A stretch of 6,581 nucleotides of DNA from an uncultured Plesiomonas sp. (GCA_947071955.1 CAMTGL010000116.1:1-6581); one strand, 5' to 3'. Counted from the first letter of the stretch, positions 1 through 6,312 are shown. Program-made: numbers and translations. Notes: generated by a model not told the origin, from the letters alone.

Positions 1-73
1 TTTAATGATACGGCGACCACCGTGATCTAGACGCGTATGATCGGCGGCAGCGTCAGATGTGTATAATATACAG
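1..73 (+). other. Untrimmed Illumina P5 / i5 index / Nextera adapter (artefact)
   Basis: This stretch is sequencing adapter, not genome. Positions 4-32 match the 29-nt Illumina P5 sequence with two mismatches (positions 23 and 30). Positions 33-40 are an 8-nt index one base away from i5 index S517 (GCGTAAGA) as I remember it. Positions 41-73 match the 33-nt Nextera read-1 transposase adapter, including the 19-nt Tn5 mosaic end at 55-73, with mismatches at 44, 67 and 69. The TTT at 1-3 fits the complement of the poly-A tail often seen once a read runs past the adapter. The order P5, index, mosaic end, insert is what results when a read goes through a short insert and the assembler keeps the tail. 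The mosaic end happens to be open in the epimerase frame, so an ORF caller can place a false GTG start at 59. Confidence 0.97.
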
Positions 74-295
74 AAAAAAGGCTTACAAGCGGAGCTGAGT
101 GCGCCGGATGTATCGCATGTTGTGTTGTTTATCCCTCCAGTAGAAAAAAACTTTATTGCCGTTGAACCGGTCAGCCATGTCAATAACGCGATCAATCTTT
201 GGCCTGACCAGCAGACCGAAGGTGCAATGCAGCGTCTGGCAGCCGGTGATGTCTTCACACTGAATATGCAAATTAAGGTGACGCCTTATGTGTAA
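74..295 (+). CDS. Aldose 1-epimerase (mutarotase), C-terminal fragment; candidate SQ mutarotase
   Basis: Only the last 73 codons remain. The 5' part, probably about three quarters of the usual 290-340 residues, is lost at the contig end. The visible part has the C-terminal signature of the galactose mutarotase-like fold: a V-E-P-V-S-H segment followed by N-A-x-N and then a small-residue/Gly-Asp turn before the last beta strand. The Glu of E-P-V-S-H (codon 164-166) lies where this family has its catalytic base. These enzymes are cytosolic and interconvert alpha and beta anomers of free aldoses. Next to a sulfoquinovosidase and a C1 sugar dehydrogenase, the likely job is SQ anomer interconversion, as proposed for E. 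coli YihR, but no residue visible here proves sulfosugar specificity. The stop codon overlaps the start of the lactonase gene by 8 nt, indicating translational coupling. The true start is not in the window, and the upstream in-frame GTG at 59 lies in adapter. Confidence 0.85.
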   Translation, partial: KKGLQAELSAPDVSHVVLFIPPVEKNFIAVEPVSHVNNAINLWPDQQTEGAMQRLAAGDVFTLNMQIKVTPYV

Positions 296-1172
296 ACCGA
301 CACCGTTATTCGACTATATCGGCCATCTGCCAGAGTGCCCAACTTGGTCGGCAGAGAACAACACCCTGTATTGGACCGATATTATTGAAAAACAGTTGCA
401 CAGTTATCAGTTAAGCAGCGCGAGCCATCAGATTTTATCGTTTTCAGAAGAGATCGGCTGTTTTGCCCTGCGTGAAAATGGCGGTTTTATTCTGGCCATG
501 CGTAGCGGCATTTATCTGGCTGATAGCCGTGGGAAGATAGAGAAAAAAGTGAGCGACAACCCCAACAACCCACAATTAGCCCGATTTAATGATGGTGGCG
601 TTGATCAATTGGGCCGCTTTTATGCTGGCACCTATTGGAGCCCGCGCGATTATAACGGCGCACTGCTCTGCCGTGTGGATGCGACATTGAATACGAAGGT
701 GATCCAGAGCGATATTCTGGGCGCAAACGGCTTGGCATTCAGCCCCGATATGGCGTGGATGTACACCACCGATACCCCGAACCATGTGATGTACCGCACA
801 CCGCTTGATCCGATCACCGCCGAACCGGGCGTTCGTAGCCTGTTTAAACGCTTTCCTGTCGGTAACGGCCGTCCTGACGGCGCAGCGATGGATGTAGAAG
901 GTTGTTACTGGAGCGCCTTGTTTGACGGTCACCGGATTGTGCGTATCTCCCCTCAGGGGGACGTACTTGAAGAGTACGCTCTGCCGGTGCGCTGCCCGAC
1001 GATGGTCTGTTTTGGCGGTGAAGACATGCGAACGCTGTTTATCACCACCACGCGCGAAAATATGAGCGCAGAAGAGTGTGCTGATCGGCCATTATCCGGC
1101 GCAATTTTCAGTATGCGCACACCGGTAGCGGGTTTACGAAAGCCGCTGTTTTGTGAAGCGAATCAAAAATAA
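288..1172 (+). CDS. SMP-30/gluconolactonase/LRE-family lactonase; candidate 6-deoxy-6-sulfogluconolactonase
   Basis: This 294-residue protein has the usual length for the SMP-30 six-bladed beta-propeller family of cytosolic, divalent-metal-dependent sugar lactonases. Expected metal ligands are visible: E16 in L-P-E-C-P-T-W (the family's GEGPvW site), N147 in G-A-N-G-L-A-F-S-P-D, and D197 in G-R-P-D-G-A-A-M-D. R99 and N101 in A-R-F-N-D-G match the family's substrate-contacting Arg/Asn pair. No signal peptide or membrane segment is seen. The ATG at 288 lies inside the end of the epimerase gene, and a weak AAGGTG lies a few bases upstream, so translation is probably coupled. In a sulfo-ED pathway it would hydrolyse the lactone made by the C1 dehydrogenase at 4335-5120 to sulfogluconate. 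The family is certain. The sulfosugar substrate is inferred from the neighbouring sulfoquinovosidase, and an ordinary gluconolactone or galactonolactone cannot be excluded by sequence. Confidence 0.88.
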   Translation: MCKPTPLFDYIGHLPECPTWSAENNTLYWTDIIEKQLHSYQLSSASHQILSFSEEIGCFALRENGGFILAMRSGIYLADSRGKIEKKVSDNPNNPQLARFNDGGVDQLGRFYAGTYWSPRDYNGALLCRVDATLNTKVIQSDILGANGLAFSPDMAWMYTTDTPNHVMYRTPLDPITAEPGVRSLFKRFPVGNGRPDGAAMDVEGCYWSALFDGHRIVRISPQGDVLEEYALPVRCPTMVCFGGEDMRTLFITTTRENMSAEECADRPLSGAIFSMRTPVAGLRKPLFCEANQK

Positions 1173-1259
1173 CCCAAAAGATCTGACATCAAGGGATCTG
1201 AGCCCAAGCGTTCTCAACCCCATTATTTTGAAAAAGATACCTGAAAAAGAGAGCTGAAT

Positions 1260-2138
1260 ATGAGTATCAAAACCGTTGGATTTATCGGTCTTGGCCTGAT
1301 GGGCGAAGCCATGAGTAAGAACATTGTGGCCAAGTTTGGTGGTGATGTCTGGGTCTTTGATGTGAACCCGCAAGCGATTGCTACCCTCGTCTCTGCGGGT
1401 GCAACCGCCGCAAGTTCTATTGCCGACATCGCTCAGCGCTGTGATGTCATTATCTCGATGGTACCCAAATCCGAGCATGTGCAGGCAGTGTACCGCGAAC
1501 TGCTGCCACACTTGCATGCCGGGCAGATAACACTCGATATGTCGACCATAGACCCAGAGGTCTCGGTAGAACTGGCCCGTCAGGTGCAGCAAACCGGTGC
1601 GCAGATGCTCGATGCGCCCGTTGTCAAATCCGTACCTGCTGCCATTGCTGCCGAACTGGGCATTTATGTTGGCGGTGATCTGGCCGCTTATCAGCGCGTT
1701 CGCCCTTTATTGGCGATGATGGGCAACAACATTATCCATTTAGGGGATAACGGCCGCGGGTTGGTGATGAAACTGTGCCACAACACACTGGTTGCGCAGA
1801 TCCAAAATGGCGTGAATGAGATGCTGACACTGGCACACCAATTTGGGATCTCCACACCTGATTTTGCCACGGCCGCCTCATACGGTGGGGCAAGCAACTT
1901 CTACCTGAGCGGCAAACTCAATGCCCTGAGCGAAGAGAACTACCAGACGGCGTTCTCCTTGCAAAACATGGGCAAGGACATTGACTGCACCTTGCGCTTG
2001 ATGCGCGATCCGGCACTGAATCTGCCAGGGGTCGACACCGTGAAAGCCGTGTATGACTACGCCATTGCCCACGATATGGGCCCAGAAGATTTTTGTGCCA
2101 CCATCAAAGCGGTCAAGGCCCGAGCAGTGGGTGCTTAA
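1260..2138 (+). CDS. 3-hydroxyisobutyrate dehydrogenase-family NAD(H) reductase; candidate sulfolactaldehyde reductase (YihU-like)
   Basis: This 292-residue protein has the beta-hydroxyacid dehydrogenase layout: an N-terminal Rossmann domain (about 1-165) and an all-helical C-terminal domain. The dinucleotide motif G-L-G-L-M-G is at 10-15. D34 at the end of strand 2 (V-F-D-V-N, also present in NADH-dependent YihU) suggests NADH over NADPH. K171 in M-K-L-C-H-N is the conserved catalytic lysine and N175 follows it. E. coli YihU reduces 3-sulfolactaldehyde to 2,3-dihydroxypropane-1-sulfonate, and overall length and motif spacing match. However, positions I recall as sulfonate contacts in YihU (R123, N174, S178) are K123, H174 and V178 here, so the assignment is less secure. 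Other possible roles are a tartronate-semialdehyde- or hydroxyisobutyrate-type reaction or a separate branch of sulfolactaldehyde reductases. It follows the lactonase gene after 87 bp and has a modest AGAGAG ribosome site at about 1248-1253. Confidence 0.8.
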   Translation: MSIKTVGFIGLGLMGEAMSKNIVAKFGGDVWVFDVNPQAIATLVSAGATAASSIADIAQRCDVIISMVPKSEHVQAVYRELLPHLHAGQITLDMSTIDPEVSVELARQVQQTGAQMLDAPVVKSVPAAIAAELGIYVGGDLAAYQRVRPLLAMMGNNIIHLGDNGRGLVMKLCHNTLVAQIQNGVNEMLTLAHQFGISTPDFATAASYGGASNFYLSGKLNALSEENYQTAFSLQNMGKDIDCTLRLMRDPALNLPGVDTVKAVYDYAIAHDMGPEDFCATIKAVKARAVGA

Positions 2139-2199
2139 CTGCGCGAAGAGATATTGCCATAACATAATAAGATCACAATAAAATTAGGGATAAACAACC

Positions 2200-4227
2200 A
2201 TGCAGATTAATCAGACCACTGACGGTTTTACACTGACCCATCAAGGAAAAATCCTGTTTAGCCACTCAAGCAGTGCGCCGGCCATTTTTCTGGGCTGCGG
2301 TAATGAAAAAATGGAGATTTACCGTGGGAATTTTGAGATAGAAGACTACCTTGAAACCCGCGTCGCGCTGGCCCATGCCGAGCTTTGTGAGGTCAACGGT
2401 CAACTACAAGTCAACTTTGCCACCGCCCCAACGCTGCCGGCCGTGCTTACTATGCACATCCACTTACAAGATAGCGATGTGACTCTGGCGCTGACCGCGC
2501 TGGATGAGCGCTACAACCGTTTCTGGTGCCGTCTTCCCGCCGAGAAAAAAGAGCACATCTGGGGCTGTGGCGAGCAGATGTCCTATTTTGATCTGCGTGG
2601 CCGCCACTTCCCACTCTGGACTTCAGAGCCGGGTGTTGGCCGTGATAAATCAACCGAGCTGACTTGGCGAGCGGATGTAACCGGTAAATCAGGCGGTGAC
2701 TACTACCACACCAACTACCCGCAGCCGACCTTTGTTTCATCACGCAAATACAGCTGTCATGTTGAAACCACAGCGTATGCCGATTTTGATTTCCGCAATG
2801 ACCACTTCCATGAATTACAAGTCTGGGCTATCCCCGCTGAGATCCAACTAAAAACAGCAGAGAGCTATTTAGGTCTGGTGGAAAAACTTTCGGCTCAGTT
2901 TGGCCGTCAGCCAATGCTGCCAGAGTGGGTTTACCAAGGCGCTATTTTGGGATTAAAAGGCGGTGAAGTGAACACCTTCAACCGGCTGGAAAATGCCATC
3001 AACCATGGTATTAAAGTTTCAGGCGTATGGAGCGAAGACTGGTGCGGCCTACGTGTTACCTCATTTGGTAAGCGCCTGTTCTGGGATTGGGATTGGAAAC
3101 ATCATCAGGATCGCTACCCGAATCTGCCGGAAAAAATTCAGCAACTGCAAGAGAAGGGTATCCAGTTTTTAGCCTATGTTAACCCGTATTTATGTGATGA
3201 TGGCGCACTGTTCCCTGTTGCCAAAGAGCACGGCTACATGGCGTTGGATAAAGACGGTAACGTTGCCTTAGTTGATTTTGGTGAGTTTGACTGTGGTGTG
3301 ATTGACTTTACCAACCCTGCTGCCATGGCATGGTTCCGTGATACCGTTATCCGCCAGAATATGCTGGATCTGGGCATTAAAGGCTGGATGGCTGATTTTG
3401 GTGAATACCTGCCGACCGACAACATCTACCTGAAAAACGGTGTAGATGCCAAACTGATGCACAACGCATGGCCAACACTGTGGGCACAATGCAACGCAGA
3501 AGCCATTGAGATGAATGGGCAAACTGGCGATGCGCTGTTCTTTATGCGTGCCGGTTATACCGGTGTACAAAAACACTGTCCGCTGCTGTGGGCCGGTGAT
3601 CAGTCAGTAGACTTTACCCGCCACGATGGTCTGGTGACCGTGATCTCTGGTGCACTCTCATCTGGCATGCTCGGTAACGCCTACCACCATTCGGATATCG
3701 GTGGTTACACCTCACTGTTTGGTAACCGCCGTACCAAAGAGCTGTTTGACCGCTGGGTTGAGATGAGCGCCTTCACACCGGTTATGCGTACCCATGAAGG
3801 TAACCGCCCTGATGAGAACTTCCAGTTCGATCAAGACGGTGGCACGCTGGCGCACTTTGCTCGCATGACCCGTATTTACTGCCACCTGACACCGTACCTG
3901 CGATCACTCTCAGCCGAAGCGGCTGAGAAAGGCTATCCGGTACAGCGCGCCCTGATGCTGCACTTTGAGCACGATCCGGAAACCTACGCAATGCAGGATC
4001 AGTACCTGTATGGTGCAGAATTACTGGTCGCACCGGTGCATAAAGCTGATGTCAGTGAGTGGACCACTTACCTGCCTGTTGGCGAGCAGTGGACACATGT
4101 CTGGAGCGGCCAAACCTTCACTGGTGGGCAGCGGGTTACTCTGCCTGCACCTGTTGGCCAGCCTCCAGTATTCTACCGTGCCAATAGCCCGTGGAAAGAT
4201 CTCTTCGCGGGAATAGCAGCACTGTAA
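2200..4227 (+). CDS. yihQ: GH31 sulfoquinovosidase (KERWY subtype)
   Basis: This 675-residue GH31 glycoside hydrolase hydrolyses alpha-sulfoquinovosides such as sulfoquinovosyl glycerol to free SQ. The second half reads very close to E. coli YihQ (678 residues). D399 in G-W-M-A-D-F-G-E-Y is the nucleophile and D467 in W-A-G-D-Q-S is the acid/base. The sulfonate-recognition positions are all occupied: K253 (L-G-L-K-G-G), E279 (V-W-S-E-D-W), R292 and W295 (G-K-R-L-F-W), and Y503 (H-S-D-I-G-G-Y). E. coli YihQ has Gln at the first two (Q262, Q288), giving Q-Q-R-W-Y. This protein has K-E-R-W-Y, the variant described for the Agrobacterium tumefaciens enzyme. Residues 1-235 form the N-terminal beta-sandwich and 236-580 the catalytic barrel, followed by C-terminal beta domains ending in P-P-V-F-Y-R. 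No signal peptide is seen, so it is cytosolic and SQ glycosides must be imported. The ATG at 2200 has AGGGA at 2186-2190. Confidence 0.95.
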   Translation: MQINQTTDGFTLTHQGKILFSHSSSAPAIFLGCGNEKMEIYRGNFEIEDYLETRVALAHAELCEVNGQLQVNFATAPTLPAVLTMHIHLQDSDVTLALTALDERYNRFWCRLPAEKKEHIWGCGEQMSYFDLRGRHFPLWTSEPGVGRDKSTELTWRADVTGKSGGDYYHTNYPQPTFVSSRKYSCHVETTAYADFDFRNDHFHELQVWAIPAEIQLKTAESYLGLVEKLSAQFGRQPMLPEWVYQGAILGLKGGEVNTFNRLENAINHGIKVSGVWSEDWCGLRVTSFGKRLFWDWDWKHHQDRYPNLPEKIQQLQEKGIQFLAYVNPYLCDDGALFPVAKEHGYMALDKDGNVALVDFGEFDCGVIDFTNPAAMAWFRDTVIRQNMLDLGIKGWMADFGEYLPTDNIYLKNGVDAKLMHNAWPTLWAQCNAEAIEMNGQTGDALFFMRAGYTGVQKHCPLLWAGDQSVDFTRHDGLVTVISGALSSGMLGNAYHHSDIGGYTSLFGNRRTKELFDRWVEMSAFTPVMRTHEGNRPDENFQFDQDGGTLAHFARMTRIYCHLTPYLRSLSAEAAEKGYPVQRALMLHFEHDPETYAMQDQYLYGAELLVAPVHKADVSEWTTYLPVGEQWTHVWSGQTFTGGQRVTLPAPVGQPPVFYRANSPWKDLFAGIAAL

Positions 4228-4234
4228 TGCAGGT

Positions 4235-4272
4235 TCAGTGTGGGTGAGATCTATTGCGTTCATCCACACTGA
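4235..4272 (+). other. 13-bp hairpin just after yihQ, no T-tract
   Basis: TCAGTGTGGGTGA (4235-4247) and TCATCCACACTGA (4260-4272) form a 13-bp stem with a single G-U pair (4244/4263) and a 12-nt loop. It begins 8 nt after the yihQ stop. No run of T follows (TATCATACAAAA), so it is not a canonical intrinsic terminator. It could stabilise the 3' end of the upstream message, lower expression of the downstream dehydrogenase, or be an operator at the DNA level. The structure is seen directly; its role is inferred. Confidence 0.7.
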
Positions 4273-4334
4273 TATCATACAAAATCGAACCGAATTTAAG
4301 ATCAAAAAAACGCATTCAAAGGGAATGAATTGTT

Positions 4335-5120
4335 ATGAATTATACTGATATTGCCCGTTATCCCTCTTTGCGAGATCGCATTATCTTTATTTCCGGTGGT
4401 GCTTCGGGTATTGGTGCCGCCTATGTTGAGGCTTTTTTGGCGCAGGGCGCGAAGGTTGCCTTTATTGATTTTGACAGCAACACTGCCGATGAGCTGGTGT
4501 GCCGTTTAAACAGTGATAACCTCTATTTTCAGTTCTGTGATGTGCGCGATATCAACTTACTGCGCCAATGTATCGCCAATGTCGAAGCGCGTTGGGGCGG
4601 TATTGATGCCTTGTTTAACAATGCTGCCCGCGATGATCGCCATAATATGATGGATGTCACCCCAGAGTATTGGGATGAGCGGATGCAAACTAACCTGCGT
4701 CACCAGTTCTTTGCTGCCCAAGCCGTTGCGCCAATGATGGCTCGCCGAGGTGGTGGCGTGATTATCAACATGGGCTCAATCTCATGGATGCGTGGTCGCG
4801 ATGGCATGGTCTGTTACACTACTCCTAAGGCGGCAATTCACGGTTTAACCCGCACCTTGGCGCGTGAGTTGGGCGAGAAAAATATCCGTGTCAACAGTCT
4901 GGTTCCTGGCGCTATCCGGACTGACAGACAAGATGCGATGTGGGCAAATAATCCAGCCGGTTTTGCCAGTGCGAACCAAGATTTTCTGGATCGCCAAATG
5001 CTCAAGTTCCGTCTTGATGCGACAGACTGCGCACGTATGGCGCTGTTTTTAGCCTCAGATGAGAGCCGTGGTTGTACCGGCCAAGACTTTATTGTTGATG
5101 CAGGCTTGTCTATCCAATAA
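4335..5120 (+). CDS. Short-chain dehydrogenase/reductase; candidate NAD-dependent sulfoquinovose 1-dehydrogenase
   Basis: This 261-residue protein is a complete classical SDR. The cofactor motif S-G-G-A-S-G-I-G is at 20-27, and D45 at the end of strand 2 (F-I-D-F-D) favours NAD+ over NADP+. N-N-A-A is at 95-98, and the catalytic tetrad is N120, S148, Y161 and K165 (Y-x-x-x-K). The stretch N-N-A-A-R-D-D-R-H, with T-P-E-Y-W-D-E-R and N-L-R-H-Q-F-F-A-A-Q-A-V-A-P nearby, resembles the SDR branch that oxidises sugars at C1 (galactose/fucose-type dehydrogenases and SQ dehydrogenase of sulfo-ED bacteria). In this cluster it would convert SQ plus NAD+ to the 6-sulfogluconolactone used by the SMP-30 lactonase. 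The ATG at 4335 has AAGGGA at about 4319-4324, a long spacing of 10 nt; an out-of-frame ATG at 4325 is not the start. It lies 107 bp after yihQ and is the last enzyme gene before a terminator. SQ specificity is inferred from context. Confidence 0.85.
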   Translation: MNYTDIARYPSLRDRIIFISGGASGIGAAYVEAFLAQGAKVAFIDFDSNTADELVCRLNSDNLYFQFCDVRDINLLRQCIANVEARWGGIDALFNNAARDDRHNMMDVTPEYWDERMQTNLRHQFFAAQAVAPMMARRGGGVIINMGSISWMRGRDGMVCYTTPKAAIHGLTRTLARELGEKNIRVNSLVPGAIRTDRQDAMWANNPAGFASANQDFLDRQMLKFRLDATDCARMALFLASDESRGCTGQDFIVDAGLSIQ

Positions 5121-5136
5121 CGTGAGCAGTAAACTG

Positions 5137-5181
5137 CGATAACAACCATGACTCTGTTATACTCAGCCAAGGTTGTTATCG
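5137..5181. promoter_or_regulatory. 11-bp perfect inverted repeat, candidate operator region of the LacI-type gene
   Basis: CGATAACAACC (5137-5147) and GGTTGTTATCG (5171-5181) are exact reverse complements separated by 23 nt. Centre-to-centre distance is 34 bp, close to three helical turns. CGATAACA and its complement resemble one half of the GntR-type operator of E. coli (TGTTA-C-CG-G-TAACA, from memory), which fits the GntR-like regulator encoded downstream. A smaller repeat, GCAGT-AA-ACTGC (5126-5137), touches the left arm. The two arms flank a candidate -10 element, so a protein bound here could repress the lacI-type gene itself. The repeat is seen directly; operator function is inferred. 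Confidence 0.55.
5155..5163 (+). promoter_or_regulatory. Candidate extended -10 promoter for the LacI-type gene
   Basis: TGTTATACT has the extended -10 form TGnTATAAT with one mismatch, and it lies between the arms of the 5137-5181 inverted repeat. No good -35 hexamer is found 16-18 bp upstream, which extended -10 promoters tolerate. Transcription would start near 5170, about 87 nt before the regulator's ATG and upstream of the terminator hairpin at 5202-5223. Confidence 0.4.
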
Positions 5182-5201
5182 TGACACATTGAGTGAAACT
5201 G

Positions 5202-5223
5202 AGCACCTTGAGGTGCTTTTTTT
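5202..5223 (+). terminator. Intrinsic terminator after the SDR gene
   Basis: AGCACC (5202-5207), loop TTGA, GGTGCT (5212-5217) and a seven-T run (5217-5223) form a compact rho-independent terminator. A G-T pair can extend the stem by one. It should end the catabolic operon about 80 nt after the dehydrogenase stop. It also lies only 33 nt before the regulator's ATG, so any regulator promoter upstream of it would have to be read through. Confidence 0.85.
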
Positions 5224-5256
5224 ATGCCGCCGGTTTACCCCGGTCATTGAGGAATT

Positions 5257-6312
5257 ATGCCATCAGAGATCAAGAAAACCCGTAATCGTCGTGGCACTGA
5301 TCGCGCCACTATGTCTGATGTGGCAAAAAAAGCACAGGTTTCCCCCAGTACGGTGTCGCTTTACTTGCGTCAGCCCGATGCAGTATCGGATAAATTACAG
5401 ACTAAAATTCAAACCGCCATTGATGCATTAAGTTATGTACCCAATCGCTTTGCCGGCAGTCTGGCTGCGGCTAGCAGTCGAGTAATTGCAGTGATCATTC
5501 CCTCTATTGCCAACAGTTTTTTTGCGCGTACCCTTGAGGAGATCCAAGCTCAATGTGAACAGGCTGGTTACAGCGTGCTGCTGGGAAACTCTAATTACCG
5601 TGAAGAGGAAGAGGAGCGCTTGGTTCGTACTTTCTTACAATGGGCACCTGCAGCAATTGTCGTGACAGGGGTGCACCACAATGCGGCAACACACCAACTG
5701 CTCAAATTCTCCGGCATTCCGGTTGCACAAATGTGGGATTTGGGCGGTGAACCTTTGAGCTTACAAGTTGGCTTTGATCACCAGCAAGCTGGCGCTGATG
5801 CCACCGAACATCTCTACCGTGGTGGTTGCCAGCATGTTCTGTTTATGGGAACCCGTCTGACGCACGATCACCGCGCCAATGCGAGAGCCAGTGGCTATAC
5901 TCGCTGCGTAACCCAGTATGCACAGCATTTACCTCAAATTATTGATCTGCCTTTACAGCATAATGTACAAGAGGCCGCAAAAACATTTATGGCGGCACTG
6001 GCTAAAGACCACACTATTGATGGTGTTGTTTGTTCCAATGATATCATCGCGTTAAGTCTCTTAAATGAGGCGCAGCGGCGTAATATTGCTATTCCTGCAC
6101 GTTTAGCGGTGATAGGTTTTGGCGATCATGAATTGGCTGAATGTGCTTATCCGCAACTAACATCTATTCGTTTACACCCAGAGCAAATTGGTACACAACT
6201 CATTCGGGCACTCTTGCTGGCTATCGAACAGCCAGAAAAAGCGAAACAAACACCTCAAATTATTGATGTTGGTTTTGAACTCATACCCCGCCAGACATCT
6301 AATATCCGCTAA
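5257..6312 (+). CDS. LacI-family transcriptional regulator, GntR-like; probable regulator of the cluster
   Basis: This 351-residue protein starts with a LacI-type helix-turn-helix at about 19-40 (T-M-S-D-V-A-K-K-A-Q-V-S-P-S-T-V-S-L-Y-L). The hinge follows at about 62-74, with L69 as the probable minor-groove residue. Residues 75-345 form a periplasmic-binding-protein-like effector domain, with landmarks V-G-F-D-H (171-175), R-A-S-G-Y (210-214), C-S-N-D (259-262) and G-F-G-D (287-290). The order of these motifs resembles the gluconate repressor GntR more than sugar repressors such as LacI. It carries an 18-residue basic N-terminal extension before the usual M-S-D-V start. The ATG at 5257 is preferred because GAGGA (5249-5253) precedes it closely, whereas the ATG at 5311 has no comparable site. 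The effector may be SQ, sulfogluconate or another intermediate. E. coli instead controls its SQ genes with a DeoR-type protein. Autoregulation through the upstream inverted repeat is plausible. Confidence 0.9.
   Translation: MPSEIKKTRNRRGTDRATMSDVAKKAQVSPSTVSLYLRQPDAVSDKLQTKIQTAIDALSYVPNRFAGSLAAASSRVIAVIIPSIANSFFARTLEEIQAQCEQAGYSVLLGNSNYREEEEERLVRTFLQWAPAAIVVTGVHHNAATHQLLKFSGIPVAQMWDLGGEPLSLQVGFDHQQAGADATEHLYRGGCQHVLFMGTRLTHDHRANARASGYTRCVTQYAQHLPQIIDLPLQHNVQEAAKTFMAALAKDHTIDGVVCSNDIIALSLLNEAQRRNIAIPARLAVIGFGDHELAECAYPQLTSIRLHPEQIGTQLIRALLLAIEQPEKAKQTPQIIDVGFELIPRQTSNIR

Noticed and set aside
59..73. GTG start at 59 giving a 78-residue protein in frame with the epimerase tail
   Set aside because: The first five codons are the Tn5 mosaic-end adapter, so the start is an artefact.
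1180..1201. Direct repeat GATCTGA at 1180-1186 and 1195-1201 between lactonase and reductase genes
   Set aside because: Only 7 bp with no further copies or symmetry noticed; compatible with chance in an 87-bp gap.
1134..1592. 152-codon minus-strand frame antisense to the reductase start
   Set aside because: It lacks a recognisable domain, is low-complexity at one end, and lies opposite a gene with clear family motifs.
2189..2202. Resemblance of GATAAACAACCATG before yihQ to GATAACAACCATG at 5138-5150
   Set aside because: One-base length difference, and the yihQ copy lacks the partner arm; probably coincidence, so not called a second operator.
3782..4305. Overlapping minus- and plus-frame ORFs in the 3' part of yihQ
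   Set aside because: They are shadow frames of a strongly conserved GH31 coding region with no family motifs of their own.
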